Positions 29,429 through 39,251 of a DNA stretch of 64,000 nt are shown here, piece by piece. The notes beneath the pieces were generated by a model, which ran no database searches, was not told where the DNA came from, and saw only the letters and a list, made by a program, of their open reading frames with translations. The DNA is from Amedibacterium intestinale (GTDB taxonomy: Bacteria > Bacillota_I > Bacilli_A > Erysipelotrichales > Erysipelotrichaceae). The position numbers and the translations under genes are program-made. The DNA lies in contig NZ_AP019711.1 in the NCBI RefSeq assembly GCF_010537335.1, positions 2,294,001 through 2,358,000 of the forward strand. The letters are read 5' to 3'. How positions within the stretch are numbered: position 1 is the first letter of the stretch; the number at the start of each line of letters is the position of its first letter.

Positions 29429-30113
29429 TGTGGTGTTTGATTAAGTGAATAAAGGAAATGAAATGAACTAGTACAGATGTTTTAAAGTAATGTGTAGTTA
29501 GTAATTTCATTTGAAAGTAAGAGTACATAGATGATAGATTAATCTAGATAAAGTATATAGCTGATGTAAGCACGTAGGAAGATGACAATTAAAATAGATA
29601 TGAAGTTTAGTGATATTTATTGAGAATAAGATTTCTATAGCTTTAGAAGCATTGCGACCAATACTAAATAAATCTATAGCAAAATTACATATAGATAGAT
29701 ATTTGTTTCAAGAAACCTTCTTGTCAAAGAAATCTTAGCATGAAGATTTTTTTATGAAAGAAAAGAATAACGATACAATATGTTAAAGATATTCTCCAAT
29801 CATGAATAGATTGCATGATCAATTGCATCATTCTTATATATTATTATGGTTAGAATAATGACGAAGATAAGCGCTTAAATAATTAAATAAGAAATTGTTT
29901 CTATATTTTTTTTATAAGTATAAAACACAATTGCTTGATAAAAATATTAAAAAAAGATAAGCTATGACAACAATTCCTGGAGTGTCATTTTAATGTTTTT
30001 ATTCAATGAAATGAAATAAAGATTGTTAAAATGACCTATAAATATGGGATAATATGTAAATCCTAATAATATATAGAGAAATCAAAAATAAAATAAAAAA
30101 GTTAAAAAAAGCC
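29429..30113. other. Gene-free AT-rich gap between tuf and the S10 operon
   Basis: About 685 bases with stops in all frames and no recognisable gene or RNA. One terminator-like hairpin is visible, AAATCTT (29730-29736) / AAGATTT (29743-29749) with T to 29753. It is preceded by the palindrome CAAGAA-ACC-TTCTTG (29709-29723). These could close an unrecognised small transcript. The gap could also be decayed gene DNA; I see no remnant of a known protein. Confidence 0.5.
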
Positions 30114-30142
30114 TTGTAATTACAATTTTATTGTGTTAGTAT
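30114..30142 (+). promoter_or_regulatory. Promoter of the S10 operon
   Basis: TTGTAA (30114-30119), 17 bases, TAGTAT (30137-30142). It is the only good promoter seen before the ribosomal protein superoperon. Confidence 0.65.
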
Positions 30143-30149
30143 ATTGACA

Positions 30150-30250
30150 TGACCGCAAGGACATGCGAGGTTGCTGACCCACTGAAAAACGTTGTCATGA
30201 ACGGCGTGGTCAGGGAATTCGCATCGAGCGAGTCTATCAAGATATAGACG
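30150..30250 (+). promoter_or_regulatory. S10-operon ribosomal protein leader
   Basis: The leader folds with ATGCGA (30163-30168) against TCGCAT (30219-30224) and, inside it, TGACC (30175-30179) against GGTCA (30208-30212). Conserved-looking blocks GAGGTTGCTGA and GGGAATTCGCATCGAGCG flank these. The layout resembles the leader upstream of rpsJ in Bacillota, thought to allow feedback by a ribosomal protein. Which protein binds is not shown here. Confidence 0.7.
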
Positions 30251-30265
30251 AAAGGAGAATTATTC

Positions 30266-30577
30266 ATGGCAAAAAATAGCGTAAGAATTCGCTTAAAAGC
30301 CTATGAACACAGAATCTTAGATGCATCTGCAGAAAAGATCGTTCAGGCAGCACAAGCTCACGGTGCTAAAAAAATTGTTGGACCTGTACCACTTCCAACT
30401 GAAAAGCAAGTCGTTACAGTCTTGCGTGCGGTACACAAATATAAAGACTCTCGCGAACAGTTCGAGATCAGAACTCACAAACGTTTAATTGAGATTGTCG
30501 GACCTACAGCAGAAACTATCGACTCATTAAGTCGTCTAGAACTGCCAAGTGGTGTGGACATCGAAATTAAACTGTAA
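30266..30577 (+). CDS. rpsJ: 30S ribosomal protein S10
   Basis: S10 (103 residues) sits in the 30S head and also takes part in antitermination as NusE. The conserved long loop and the segment [18 protein letters not shown] are typical. AAAGGAG precedes the ATG. It is the first gene of a 31-gene run that reads through to rplQ without an obvious internal terminator. Confidence 0.97.
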   Translation: MAKNSVRIRLKAYEHRILDASAEKIVQAAQAHGAKKIVGPVPLPTEKQVVTVLRAVHKYKDSREQFEIRTHKRLIEIVGPTAETIDSLSRLELPSGVDIEIKL

Positions 30578-30590
30578 TGGAGGTGACATC

Positions 30591-31274
30591 ATGAAGGGTA
30601 TTCTAGGACGTAAACTTGGGATGACACAGGTATTCACGGAAGATGGTGTACTGATTCCGGTTACTGTTGTTGAAGCTACACCAAATGTAGTTTTACAGAA
30701 AAAGACAGTGGAAAACGATGGATACGAAGCTGTACAGTTAGGATTTGAAGATGTAAAAGAAAAACGTAGCACAAAACCTGAAATTGGTCACGCTGCGAAA
30801 GCAAATACTGCTCCAAAACGTTTTGTTGAAGAAGTTCGTGACTGCGAACTAGAAGTTAACGTTGGAGATGAAGTTAAAGTTGATATCTTCGCTGCTGGAG
30901 AAACAGTTGATGTTATCGGAACAAGCAAAGGTAAAGGATTCATGGGTACAATCGTTCGTAACAATGCGAAAATCGGACCTAAGAGTCACGGTTCTGGACA
31001 TCACAGACACATCGGTTCTTTGGCAACTAACGGTATTACATCTCGTCAGGGGAAAATCCTGAAAGGGACAGTAATGGCTGGTCAGGAAGGATGCTATAGA
31101 ACAACAAACCAAAACCTGACAGTTATTAAAGTAGATGTTGAAAACAACTATCTATTAATCAAAGGAAACGTGCCTGGTCCTAAACGTGGAATGGTAATGG
31201 TACGTACTGCTAAATGTTCTAAAGGTAATTCAGAACCTGTAACATTAGTAGATTACACGAAAGAGGAGGAATAA
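30591..31274 (+). CDS. rplC: 50S ribosomal protein L3
   Basis: L3 (227 residues) reaches towards the peptidyl transferase centre. The start [15 protein letters not shown] at 30591 follows GGAGGTG; an upstream in-frame codon at 30549 lies inside rpsJ and is rejected. The segment [13 protein letters not shown] carries the loop near the active site. It is slightly longer than the usual 205-210 residues at the C-terminus. Confidence 0.97.
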   Translation: MKGILGRKLGMTQVFTEDGVLIPVTVVEATPNVVLQKKTVENDGYEAVQLGFEDVKEKRSTKPEIGHAAKANTAPKRFVEEVRDCELEVNVGDEVKVDIFAAGETVDVIGTSKGKGFMGTIVRNNAKIGPKSHGSGHHRHIGSLATNGITSRQGKILKGTVMAGQEGCYRTTNQNLTVIKVDVENNYLLIKGNVPGPKRGMVMVRTAKCSKGNSEPVTLVDYTKEEE

Positions 31275-31277
31275 AAG

Positions 31278-31907
31278 ATGCCTAAGATGGTCGTATTAAA
31301 CCAAGCTGGTAAAGAGTTGCACGAAATCACTCTTGCTGATGCAGTATTTGGCATCGAGCCAAATCAGCAATGTATCTTCGATGCTATCGTAATGCAGCGT
31401 GCTAGCATGCGTCAGGGAACACACGATACTAAAAACCGTACTGAAGTACGTGGTGGTGGACGTAAACCTTGGCGTCAGAAAGGAACTGGACGTGCTCGTC
31501 AGGGTTCTATCCGCGCTACACAGTGGAGAGGTGGAGGAACTGTATTTGGACCTACTCCAAGAAGCTATGCATATAAGCTGAACAAAAAAGTTCGTCGTCT
31601 AGCTTTAAAATCAGTTTTATCTGAAAAAGTACTAGAAAACGCAATGAGCGTTGTAGATAAATTTGAATTGGAAGCACCTAAAACAAAAGCTTTCAACGAA
31701 ATTATCGCAAATCTGGAAGCACCTAAGAAAACTTTATTCGTAGTTTCTGAAGGTGAAGATTTTGAAAATGCATTCTTAAGCATGCGTAACATCCCAACAA
31801 TGATGATGTTAACTGCTGATGGATTGAATGTTTACGATATCGTAAATGCTAACAAAATCGTCTTTACAGAAGCTGCTGTTAAAGATGTTGAGGAGGCACT
31901 TGCATAA
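31278..31907 (+). CDS. rplD: 50S ribosomal protein L4
   Basis: L4 (209 residues) lines the exit tunnel. The extended loop with [19 protein letters not shown], where macrolide-resistance changes occur, is wild-type in appearance. The gene is 3 bases after rplC and overlaps rplW by one base (TAATG). GAGGAGG precedes the ATG. Confidence 0.97.
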   Translation: MPKMVVLNQAGKELHEITLADAVFGIEPNQQCIFDAIVMQRASMRQGTHDTKNRTEVRGGGRKPWRQKGTGRARQGSIRATQWRGGGTVFGPTPRSYAYKLNKKVRRLALKSVLSEKVLENAMSVVDKFELEAPKTKAFNEIIANLEAPKKTLFVVSEGEDFENAFLSMRNIPTMMMLTADGLNVYDIVNANKIVFTEAAVKDVEEALA

Positions 31908-32203
31908 TGAACAATTATAAAGATATTATTATCCGTCCTATCATCACTGAAAAAACAATGAGATACATGGACGAAGACAACAAAGTAACTTTTGAAGTTA
32001 AAAAAGGAGCAAACAAAACATTGATCAAACAGGCTGTTGAAAGCATCTTCGGTGTTGATGTTGTTTCTGTAAATGTTGTAAACGTAAAACCTAAAACAAA
32101 AAGAATGGGTAAATACGTTGGTAAAACAAAAGCTGTTCGTAAAGCTTATGTAAAAATTGCTGAAGGACAGGATATCAATTTATTCGGTGAAGAAGCTGAA
32201 TAA
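31907..32203 (+). CDS. rplW: 50S ribosomal protein L23
   Basis: L23 (98 residues) lies at the tunnel exit and is the docking point for trigger factor and SRP. The start IIIRPIITEKTM motif is typical. It overlaps rplD by one base, with GAGGAGG inside the end of rplD. A hairpin follows in the 60-base gap before rplB. Confidence 0.96.
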   Translation: MNNYKDIIIRPIITEKTMRYMDEDNKVTFEVKKGANKTLIKQAVESIFGVDVVSVNVVNVKPKTKRMGKYVGKTKAVRKAYVKIAEGQDINLFGEEAE

Positions 32204-32206
32204 TCA

Positions 32207-32233
32207 TCAGGAAGAAGACACGCTATTTCCTGA
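32207..32233 (+). other. Intercistronic hairpin between rplW and rplB
   Basis: TCAGGAA (32207-32213) pairs with TTCCTGA (32227-32233). No T run follows. The 60-base gap is the largest inside the superoperon, so this may be a processing or stabilising structure. Confidence 0.5.
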
Positions 32234-32263
32234 ATAAATATTGCGTAAGGAGGACATTAGAAA

Positions 32264-33097
32264 ATGCCAATCAAAAAGTATAAACCGACCACTCCAGGTC
32301 GTCGTGGTATGACTAGCTTGTCTCGTGAAGAGATTACAGCTAACAAACCAGAAAAATCACTTTTGGCACCTTTAAATAGTAAAGGTGGAAGAAACAACAA
32401 TGGACGTATCACAACACGTCATCAGGGTGGAGGGCACAAACGTGCTTATCGTATCATCGACTTCAAACGTAATAAAGATGGAATCCCTGCTCGTGTAGCA
32501 ACAATTGAGTACGATCCAAACCGTTCTGCAAATATCGCTTTATTGAATTATGCAGATGGTGAAAAACGTTACATCATTGCTCCAAAAGGATTAACAGTTG
32601 GTACAACTGTTATATCTGGAAAGGGTGCAGATATTAAAGTTGGTAATGCGTTGGAATTGAAAGATATCCCAGAAGGTACTTTCATTCACAATATTGAATT
32701 AAAACCTGGAAAAGGTGGACAGATGGCTCGTTCAGCTGGTACATCTGCTCAGATTTTAGGTATTGAAGAAAAATATACAACAATCCGTTTAGCATCTGGA
32801 GAAGTTCGTAAAGTATTGTCTAACTGCCGTGCTACAATTGGTCAGGTTGGTAATGAAGATCACAGTCTAGTTAACTATGGTAAAGCTGGACGTAACCGTT
32901 GGAGAGGTATCCGCCCAACTGTTCGTGGTTCTGTTATGAACCCTAATGATCACCCTCATGGTGGTGGGGAAGGACGTACGCCAATCGGACGTAAATCTCC
33001 AATGACTCCTTGGGGTAAAAAAGCTATGGGTGTTAAAACTCGTAAAGCAAAACAGCCGTCTACGAAGTTAATTGTTCGTCGTCGTAATGGCAAATAG
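32264..33097 (+). CDS. rplB: 50S ribosomal protein L2
   Basis: L2 (277 residues) is required for subunit joining and supports the peptidyl transferase centre. The C-terminal block [19 protein letters not shown] carries the conserved histidine (HPHGGG). AAGGAGG precedes the ATG. Confidence 0.98.
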   Translation: MPIKKYKPTTPGRRGMTSLSREEITANKPEKSLLAPLNSKGGRNNNGRITTRHQGGGHKRAYRIIDFKRNKDGIPARVATIEYDPNRSANIALLNYADGEKRYIIAPKGLTVGTTVISGKGADIKVGNALELKDIPEGTFIHNIELKPGKGGQMARSAGTSAQILGIEEKYTTIRLASGEVRKVLSNCRATIGQVGNEDHSLVNYGKAGRNRWRGIRPTVRGSVMNPNDHPHGGGEGRTPIGRKSPMTPWGKKAMGVKTRKAKQPSTKLIVRRRNGK

Positions 33098-33116
33098 GCA
33101 AAGGAGGAAATGAAAA

Positions 33117-33392
33117 ATGAGTCGTAGTTTGAAAAAAGGCCCATTCTGTGATGACCACTTAATGAAAAAAGTGGAAGAACTGAATGCTGCTGGTAAAAAA
33201 CAAGTTATTAAAACCTGGTCACGTCGTTCAACGATTTTCCCTCAGTTTGTGGAACATACATTTGCCGTTTACAACGGAAAAGAACACCTGCCTGTATATG
33301 TTACAGAAGATATGGTAGGACACAAGCTTGGTGAATTTGTCCCAACTCGTAAATATACTGGACACGATGACGACAAAAAAGCTAAGAGATAA
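33117..33392 (+). CDS. rpsS: 30S ribosomal protein S19
   Basis: S19 (91 residues) lies in the 30S head and bridges to the 50[11 protein letters not shown] at the start and [15 protein letters not shown] near the end are typical. The gene is 19 bases after rplB with AAGGAGG before the ATG. Confidence 0.97.
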   Translation: MSRSLKKGPFCDDHLMKKVEELNAAGKKQVIKTWSRRSTIFPQFVEHTFAVYNGKEHLPVYVTEDMVGHKLGEFVPTRKYTGHDDDKKAKR

Positions 33393-33406
33393 GGAGGAAA
33401 CGTTAC

Positions 33407-33742
33407 ATGGAAGTTAAAGCAACAGCAAAAACATTACGTATCCCACCTAGAAAAGCTCGTATCGTTATCGATCTAATTCGTGGGAAAGACGTTGCGGAAG
33501 CAGCTGCTATTTTGAAATTTACACCAAATGCTGCAGCTGATGCAATCGCAAAAGTATTGAAATCTGCAGTAGCTAATGCAGTAAATAACAATGAAATGAA
33601 TGAAGAAAAATTGTATGTTAAGGCATGCTATGCTAATGAAGGTATTACTTTAAAACGCTTCATGCCTCGTGCAAAAGGATCTGCAAGTGCAATCCACAAA
33701 CGCACCAGCCACATTACTATCGTGGTTGACGAGCGTGATTAA
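33407..33742 (+). CDS. rplV: 50S ribosomal protein L22
   Basis: L22 (111 residues) has a beta hairpin in the exit tunnel (around [13 protein letters not shown]). The N-terminal segment [15 protein letters not shown] is conserved. AAGGAGG precedes the ATG. Confidence 0.97.
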   Translation: MEVKATAKTLRIPPRKARIVIDLIRGKDVAEAAAILKFTPNAAADAIAKVLKSAVANAVNNNEMNEEKLYVKACYANEGITLKRFMPRAKGSASAIHKRTSHITIVVDERD

Positions 33743-33753
33743 GGAGGTAGCTC

Positions 33754-34524
33754 ATGGGACAGAAAGTTAGTCCAATCGGATTACGTGTCGGTGTTATCCG
33801 TGACTGGGAATCTAGATGGTATGCTGACAAAGATTATGCCGATTTATTATTGGAAGATGTTAAAATTCGTGAATTCTTATTCGCTGAATTAAAAGCAGCG
33901 TCCGTTTCAAGAATTGAAATCGAACGTTCTAAAAACCGTGTTGAAATCATGATCCGTACAGCTCGTCCTGGTGTGATCATTGGAACAAATGGTGAAAATA
34001 TTGAAAACCTGAAAAAGAAATTAGAAAAATTAACAGGTGGAAAAAACATTTTCTTAAAAGTTTTAGAAATCGCAAACCCAGATTTGGATGCTAAATTGGT
34101 AGCTCGTAGTATTGCTGATCAGTTGGAACAGCGTGCAAGCTTCCGTACAGCACAGAAAAAAGCAATTCAGAGAACAATGCGTGCTGGAGCTAAAGGAATC
34201 AAAACAGCTGTTTCTGGACGTTTAGGTGGAGCTGATATGGCTCGTACAGAAGGATACAGTGAAGGTGTTGTTCCTTTGCATACTTTACGTGCTGACATTG
34301 ATTATGCTTGGGAAGAAGCACATACAACTTACGGTCGTCTAGGAGTTAAAGTTTGGATTTGCCGTGGTGAAGTATTGCCAGGACAGATGGTTCAGGAACC
34401 AGAAGCTCCAAAAAACAATATGAACGACAGACGTCGTAACCGTCGCGGAAACCGTGGTGGAAACAGAAATAACAGAAGAGACAACGCTGCAGCAAGTGCT
34501 CCAAAAGCTGAAGGAGGTAACTAA
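33754..34524 (+). CDS. rpsC: 30S ribosomal protein S3 with Arg/Asn-rich C-terminal tail
   Basis: S3 (256 residues) lines the mRNA entry site and helps unwind mRNA. The KH domain carries [17 protein letters not shown], and the C-terminal domain has [12 protein letters not shown]. After about residue 212 comes a low-complexity tail rich in Arg, Asn and Gly, then Ala. This makes it nearly 40 residues longer than Bacillus S3. The tail is in frame and directly followed by rplP, so it looks real. Confidence 0.96.
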   Translation: MGQKVSPIGLRVGVIRDWESRWYADKDYADLLLEDVKIREFLFAELKAASVSRIEIERSKNRVEIMIRTARPGVIIGTNGENIENLKKKLEKLTGGKNIFLKVLEIANPDLDAKLVARSIADQLEQRASFRTAQKKAIQRTMRAGAKGIKTAVSGRLGGADMARTEGYSEGVVPLHTLRADIDYAWEEAHTTYGRLGVKVWICRGEVLPGQMVQEPEAPKNNMNDRRRNRRGNRGGNRNNRRDNAAASAPKAEGGN

Positions 34525-34526
34525 TT

Positions 34527-34943
34527 ATGTTAATGCCTAAGAGAACAAAATATAGAAGACCTCACCGTTTAAGCTACGAAGGACGTGCAAAAGCAGGTCG
34601 TGATGTATCTTTTGGTGAATATGGTCTAATGGCTGATACTGGTGCTTATATCAGCAACCGTCAGATTGAGGCCGCTCGTATTGCCATGACACGTTATATG
34701 AAACGTGGTGGTAAAGTTTGGATTCGTATCTTCCCTCACATGGCAAGAACGAAAAAACCATTAGAAGTACGTATGGGTTCTGGTAAAGGTGCTCCAGAAG
34801 GATGGGTAGCAGTAGTTAAACCAGGACGTGTTATGTTCGAAATCGCTGGAGTTTCTGAAGAAGTAGCACGCGAAGCATTCCGTTTAGCTTCTCACAAATT
34901 GCCAGTAAAAACAAAATTTGTTGTTAGAAAAGGAGAGGAGTAA
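34527..34943 (+). CDS. rplP: 50S ribosomal protein L16
   Basis: L16 (138 residues) contacts the A and P site tRNAs on the 50S. The start [11 protein letters not shown] at 34527 is chosen over the second ATG because the family begins this way and AGGAGG lies 8 bases upstream. [20 protein letters not shown] is the conserved core. The gene starts 2 bases after rpsC. Confidence 0.97.
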   Translation: MLMPKRTKYRRPHRLSYEGRAKAGRDVSFGEYGLMADTGAYISNRQIEAARIAMTRYMKRGGKVWIRIFPHMARTKKPLEVRMGSGKGAPEGWVAVVKPGRVMFEIAGVSEEVAREAFRLASHKLPVKTKFVVRKGEE

Positions 34944-34946
34944 TTT

Positions 34947-35147
34947 ATGACAGCGAAAGAGATCAGAGAAAAAAGCAATAGCGAAATCCTACAAGAGATC
35001 GAAACGCTTAAAGATGAACTTTTTAATCTTCGTTTCCAACAAGCAACTGGACAGTTGACAAACACTGCTCGTATGAAAACAGTGAAAAAGGATATTGCCC
35101 GTATGAAAACCGTATTGACTGAGCGTGAGCTTAGCAATCAGGATTAA
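34947..35147 (+). CDS. rpmC: 50S ribosomal protein L29
   Basis: L29 (66 residues) is a helical protein next to L23 at the tunnel exit. The segment [13 protein letters not shown] is the family signature. GGAGAGGAG at the end of rplP serves as ribosome binding site, with a 3-base gap. Confidence 0.95.
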   Translation: MTAKEIREKSNSEILQEIETLKDELFNLRFQQATGQLTNTARMKTVKKDIARMKTVLTERELSNQD

Positions 35148-35163
35148 GGAGGATCACTAAGCT

Positions 35164-35424
35164 ATGGAAAGATCTAACCGTAAAGTATATCGTGGAACAG
35201 TTGTTTCCGATAAAATGGATAAAACTATTACTGTAGTAGTAGAAACTAAGAAAACACATCCATTATATGGAAAACGTGTAAATTATTCTAAAAAATTCAA
35301 AGCTCATGACGAAAATAACGAAGCTAGAATCGGAGATAGAGTAGAAATTATGGAAACTCGTCCATTATCTGCAACTAAACGCTTCCGCTTAGTGAAAATC
35401 GTTGAGAAAGCTGTACAGCTGTAG
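35164..35424 (+). CDS. rpsQ: 30S ribosomal protein S17
   Basis: S17 (86 residues) binds 16S rRNA early in assembly. [14 protein letters not shown] and the [12 protein letters not shown] end are typical. AAGGAGG precedes the ATG by a rather long 9 bases. Confidence 0.96.
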   Translation: MERSNRKVYRGTVVSDKMDKTITVVVETKKTHPLYGKRVNYSKKFKAHDENNEARIGDRVEIMETRPLSATKRFRLVKIVEKAVQL

Positions 35425-35444
35425 ACGCTAGGAGGTAGACATTC

Positions 35445-35813
35445 ATGATCCAGAATGAAAGTAGATTACGCGTCGCTGATAACACTGGTGCCAAAGAAGT
35501 TTTGGTTATCCGTTGTTTAGGTGGTAGCGTTCGTAAGTTTTCAAACATCGGGGATATCGTTGTCTGTGCTGTAAAACAGGCTGCTCCTGGTGGAACTGTT
35601 AAAAAAGGTGATGTTGTTAAAGGTGTAATCGTACGTACAAAACGTGGAGTACGCCGTGAAAACGGAACATACATCAAATTTGATGACAATGCAGTTGTTC
35701 TTATCAAGGATGACAAAACACCACGTGGAACTCGTATTTTTGGACCAGTGGCAAGAGAACTTCGTGACAAAGACTTTATGAAAATTGTGTCTTTGGCACC
35801 AGAAGTATTATAA
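35445..35813 (+). CDS. rplN: 50S ribosomal protein L14
   Basis: L14 (122 residues) lies at the subunit interface and is the docking point of ribosome silencing factor. [18 protein letters not shown] is the conserved N-terminus. AGGAGGT precedes the ATG. Confidence 0.97.
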   Translation: MIQNESRLRVADNTGAKEVLVIRCLGGSVRKFSNIGDIVVCAVKQAAPGGTVKKGDVVKGVIVRTKRGVRRENGTYIKFDDNAVVLIKDDKTPRGTRIFGPVARELRDKDFMKIVSLAPEVL

Positions 35814-35825
35814 GGAGGTGTCTTT

Positions 35826-36149
35826 GTGAAAATCAAAAAAGGTGATAAAGTTCAGGTTATTACAGGTGCTTACAAGGGCACTATCGCTGAAGTAATTAAA
35901 GTTTTCCCTAAAGAAAACAAAGTTATCGTTGAAGGAGTTAACATGGTGAAAAAACACCTAAAACCTACTCAGGCTAATCCTGATGGAGGAATTGTTGAAA
36001 AAGAAGCTCCTATTCATGTATCTAACGTAATGGCTTACGATGCAAAAGCTAAGAAAGCTAGCCGTATCGGATTCGAAATTAAAGAAGACAAAAAAGGCAA
36101 TAAAACAAAAGTTCGCGTCTACAAAAAAACTGGCGCTGAAGTTAAGTAA
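35826..36149 (+). CDS. rplX: 50S ribosomal protein L24
   Basis: L24 (107 residues) initiates 50S assembly. It has an N-terminal KOW motif ([15 protein letters not shown]). The start codon is GTG at 35826, 5 to 6 bases after AAGGAGGTG. The gap to rplN is 12 bases. Confidence 0.96.
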   Translation: MKIKKGDKVQVITGAYKGTIAEVIKVFPKENKVIVEGVNMVKKHLKPTQANPDGGIVEKEAPIHVSNVMAYDAKAKKASRIGFEIKEDKKGNKTKVRVYKKTGAEVK

Positions 36150-36163
36150 GGAGGTTATAAAGG

Positions 36164-36703
36164 ATGAACCGCCTAAATCAAAAATACAATGAGGTTGTAG
36201 TACCTAACTTGATGAAAAAATTTAACTATAAATCAGTTATGGAAGTACCTTACGTAGATAAAATTGTTATCAATATGGGTATTGGTGAAGCTATTTCTAA
36301 CCCAAAAGTATTAGATGATGCAGTTGCTGAATTAGCACAGATTACTGGACAGGCTCCAGTAGTAACAAAAGCTAAAAAATCAATCGCAAACTTTAAAGTT
36401 CGTGAAGGAATGCCTATCGGATGTAAAGTTACTTTGCGTAAAGAAAAAATGTATGATTTCTTAGATAAATTAATGAACATCTCTTTACCACGTGTTCGTG
36501 ACTTCCGTGGTGTTTCAGATACATCTTTTGATGGTCGTGGAAACTATACTTTGGGTATCAAAGAACAGCTGATTTTCCCAGAAATCAATTACGATAAAGT
36601 AAATAAAGTACGTGGTATGGATATCGTAGTTGTTACAACTGCAAAAACAAACGAAGAAGCTAAGGCATTACTAGAAGAATTAGGTATGCCTTTCAAGAAA
36701 TAG
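36164..36703 (+). CDS. rplE: 50S ribosomal protein L5
   Basis: L5 (179 residues) binds 5S rRNA and contacts P-site tRNA. Conserved parts are [25 protein letters not shown] and RDFRGV. AAGGAGG precedes the ATG. Confidence 0.97.
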   Translation: MNRLNQKYNEVVVPNLMKKFNYKSVMEVPYVDKIVINMGIGEAISNPKVLDDAVAELAQITGQAPVVTKAKKSIANFKVREGMPIGCKVTLRKEKMYDFLDKLMNISLPRVRDFRGVSDTSFDGRGNYTLGIKEQLIFPEINYDKVNKVRGMDIVVVTTAKTNEEAKALLEELGMPFKK

Positions 36704-36716
36704 GAGGACTTGAAAT

Positions 36717-36902
36717 ATGGCAAAGAAAGCAATGATTAATAAATCAAAACGTCCTCAAAAGTTCAAAGTGCGTGAGTACACACGTTGTGAACGTTGTGGC
36801 CGTCCTCACTCAGTTTTACGTAAATACAAACTATGCCGTATTTGCTTCCGTGAACTTGCTTATAAAGGGCAGATTCCGGGTGTAAAAAAGGCAAGCTGGT
36901 AA
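36717..36902 (+). CDS. rpsZ: 30S ribosomal protein S14, zinc-binding type
   Basis: A 61-residue S14 of the short, zinc-containing form. C24, C27, C40 and C43 make the zinc ribbon (CERC and CRIC). In many bacteria a zinc-free paralogue replaces it under zinc shortage; none is in this window. TAGGAGG precedes the ATG. Confidence 0.96.
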   Translation: MAKKAMINKSKRPQKFKVREYTRCERCGRPHSVLRKYKLCRICFRELAYKGQIPGVKKASW

Positions 36903-36920
36903 GATAGGAGGAATAAAGTC

Positions 36921-37319
36921 ATGATGATAATGACAGATCCGATTGCAGATATGCTTACTAGAATTCGTAACGCAGTTCAGGCTCGTCACGATGTTGTAGA
37001 AGTTCCTGCAAACAAAGAAAAAATTGAAATTGCAAAAATTTTAAAAGAAGAAGGATTCATCACAGATTACAAAGTAGAGGGTGAAGTTAAGAAAACTATT
37101 ACTATTACTTTGAAATATGGTCCAAATAATGAAAAAGTAATCAATGGATTGAGAAGAATTTCAAAACCAGGATTAAGAGCTTATGCTAAAGTTGATTCAA
37201 TTCCTCGTGTATTGAATGGTCTTGGTATTGCTATTATCTCTACATCTCATGGATTAATGACAGATAAAGAAGCTAAAGCTAAACACGTTGGTGGCGAAGT
37301 TATCGCTTACGTGTGGTAG
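36921..37319 (+). CDS. rpsH: 30S ribosomal protein S8
   Basis: S8 (132 residues from 36921, or 129 from ATG 36930) is a central 16S rRNA-binding protein. [14 protein letters not shown] is the conserved N-terminus. AGGAGG lies 9 bases before the first ATG and 18 before the third, which favours 36921 or 36924, although most family members begin MTDPI. Confidence 0.95.
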   Translation: MMIMTDPIADMLTRIRNAVQARHDVVEVPANKEKIEIAKILKEEGFITDYKVEGEVKKTITITLKYGPNNEKVINGLRRISKPGLRAYAKVDSIPRVLNGLGIAIISTSHGLMTDKEAKAKHVGGEVIAYVW

Positions 37320-37345
37320 TATAAAGCTATAACGGAGGTAAGGAA

Positions 37346-37891
37346 ATGTCACGTATCGGTAATAAAGCGATTACCATTCCTGCTGGTGTTGAAGTTACTA
37401 TCGCTAGCGGGAATGAGGTGACTGTTAAAGGGCCTAAAGGAACTTTAACTCGTCAGTTCAATTCTGATTTAGGTATCAAAATTGAAGAAAATATTTTAAC
37501 TGTTACTCGTCCTAATGAAGAGAAACATACAAAACAGTTGCACGGAACAACTCGTGCATTATTAGCTAACATGGTAGAAGGTGTAAGCGAAGGCTTCACT
37601 AAAGAACTTGAACTAGTTGGTATTGGGTTCCGTGCTGCAGTTAGTGGTAAAAAACTAACATTAAATGTTGGTTACTCTCACCCAGTTGAATTTGCTGTTG
37701 AAGAAGGAATCAGTGTTGAATGTCCATCAGCTACTGAAATTAAAGTATCTGGTATTGACAAACAGCGTGTTGGTGAATTCGCTGCAAATGTTCGTGCTGT
37801 AAGAAAACCAGAACCTTACAAAGGAAAAGGTATTCGCTATAAAGGTGAATATGTTCGTCGTAAGGAAGGTAAAACAGCAGGTAAGAAATAG
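37346..37891 (+). CDS. rplF: 50S ribosomal protein L6
   Basis: L6 (181 residues) sits near the sarcin-ricin loop and the factor-binding site. [15 protein letters not shown] and the C-terminal [11 protein letters not shown] block are typical. CGGAGGT precedes the ATG. Confidence 0.97.
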   Translation: MSRIGNKAITIPAGVEVTIASGNEVTVKGPKGTLTRQFNSDLGIKIEENILTVTRPNEEKHTKQLHGTTRALLANMVEGVSEGFTKELELVGIGFRAAVSGKKLTLNVGYSHPVEFAVEEGISVECPSATEIKVSGIDKQRVGEFAANVRAVRKPEPYKGKGIRYKGEYVRRKEGKTAGKK

Positions 37892-37912
37892 TGGGAAAGG
37901 AGAAATTGAACA

Positions 37913-38269
37913 ATGCTTAAGAAAGTATCTAGAAATGATGAGCGTTTACGCCGTCACGTACGTGTTCGTACCAAAATCAGTGGTACTCCTGAATGTCCCC
38001 GCCTGAACGTTTTCCGTTCAAACAGCCACATTCACGCGCAGATCATTGATGACGTTAATGGAAACACATTAGTTTCAGCTAGCTCAGTTGAATTGAAACT
38101 TGAAAATGGTGGAAATGTAGAAGCTGCTAAAACAGTTGGAACAGAAATTGCAAAACGCGCAATTGAAAAAAATATTACAAATGTAGTATTCGACCGTGGT
38201 GGATATGTTTACACAGGTCGTGTAAAAGCATTAGCTGATGCGGCTAGAGAAGCCGGACTGAAATTTTAG
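37913..38269 (+). CDS. rplR: 50S ribosomal protein L18
   Basis: L18 (118 residues) brings 5S rRNA to the large subunit together with L5. [13 protein letters not shown]-type segment (here [19 protein letters not shown]) and the [20 protein letters not shown] end are conserved. AAAGGAG precedes the ATG. Confidence 0.96.
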   Translation: MLKKVSRNDERLRRHVRVRTKISGTPECPRLNVFRSNSHIHAQIIDDVNGNTLVSASSVELKLENGGNVEAAKTVGTEIAKRAIEKNITNVVFDRGGYVYTGRVKALADAAREAGLKF

Positions 38270-38281
38270 GAGGTTATGCGA

Positions 38282-38794
38282 ATGGAACGTAAACCAAGAA
38301 GAGACCGCGAACGCGAAAAGGAATTCGAAGAACGCGTAGTTGCCATCAACCGTGTAACAAAAGTAGTTAAAGGTGGACGTCGTTTCCGTTTTGCTGCTTT
38401 AGTTGTTATCGGTGATAAAAAAGGACGTGTTGGATTCGGTACAGGAAAAGCTAACGAGGTTCCTGATGCTATTAAAAAAGCAATTGAAGATGCTAAGAAA
38501 AACGTATTTACAGTACCTGTTGTAGGAACTACTATTCCTCATGAAATTACTGGTACATACGGTGCAGGTCAGGTATTCCTTCGTCCTGCTTCAGAAGGTA
38601 CTGGAGTTATCGCAGGTGGAGCAATTCGTGATGTATTAGAATTAGCTGGTATTAATGATATCCTTTCTAAATGTTTAGGAAGTCGTACTCCAATTAATAT
38701 GGTACGTGCAACAATGACAGCTTTAAAAGAATTAAAAACAATCGAAGAAGTTGCTCAGCTCCGTGGTAAAAAACCAGAAGAAATTCGCGGTTAA
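38282..38794 (+). CDS. rpsE: 30S ribosomal protein S5
   Basis: S5 (170 residues) affects decoding accuracy and helps open mRNA structure. The N-terminal double-stranded RNA-binding fold has [21 protein letters not shown] 38282 is chosen because AGGAGG (38268-38273) lies 8 bases upstream; the ATG at 38276 is only 2 bases away. rpmD, which normally follows, is absent: rplO starts 15 bases downstream. Confidence 0.96.
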   Translation: MERKPRRDREREKEFEERVVAINRVTKVVKGGRRFRFAALVVIGDKKGRVGFGTGKANEVPDAIKKAIEDAKKNVFTVPVVGTTIPHEITGTYGAGQVFLRPASEGTGVIAGGAIRDVLELAGINDILSKCLGSRTPINMVRATMTALKELKTIEEVAQLRGKKPEEIRG

Positions 38795-38809
38795 CAGGAG
38801 GAATTTGAC

Positions 38810-39250
38810 ATGAAATTACATGAAATGAAATATACAGAAGGTGCACGTAAAGCTTCTTATCGAGTTGGACGTGGACATGGTTCTGGTAATGGGAAAACTG
38901 CTGGTAAAGGACATAAAGGACAAAACGCAAGATCAGGTGGAGGCGTTCGACTTGGTTTTGAAGGTGGTCAGACTCCTTTAGCTAGACGTTTACCTAAACG
39001 TGGATTTACAAACTTTACACGTAAAGAATATGCAATCGTTAATGTTGCTTCTTTAAATCGTTTTGAAGATGGAACTGAAGTAACTCCAGAATTACTAATC
39101 GAATGTGGATTAGTAAAAAAAGAATTGGATGGTATTAAAGTATTGGGTGAAGGTGCATTAGAGAAAAAATTAACAGTAAAAGCTAATAAATTCTCTAAAT
39201 CAGCTTTAGCTACAATTGAGCAGGCAGGCGGAAAAGCAGAGGTTATCTAA
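38810..39250 (+). CDS. rplO: 50S ribosomal protein L15
   Basis: L15 (146 residues) is a late-assembly protein deep in the 50S. The Gly-rich N-terminal extension [19 protein letters not shown] is typical. AGGAGG precedes the ATG. secY starts after a single base, so the two are probably coupled in translation. Confidence 0.97.
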   Translation: MKLHEMKYTEGARKASYRVGRGHGSGNGKTAGKGHKGQNARSGGGVRLGFEGGQTPLARRLPKRGFTNFTRKEYAIVNVASLNRFEDGTEVTPELLIECGLVKKELDGIKVLGEGALEKKLTVKANKFSKSALATIEQAGGKAEVI

Positions 39251-39251
39251 T

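Noticed and set aside
35375-35836. A 153-codon minus-strand frame across rpsQ-rplX
   Set aside because: It is antisense to rplN, which is certain, and crosses gene borders.
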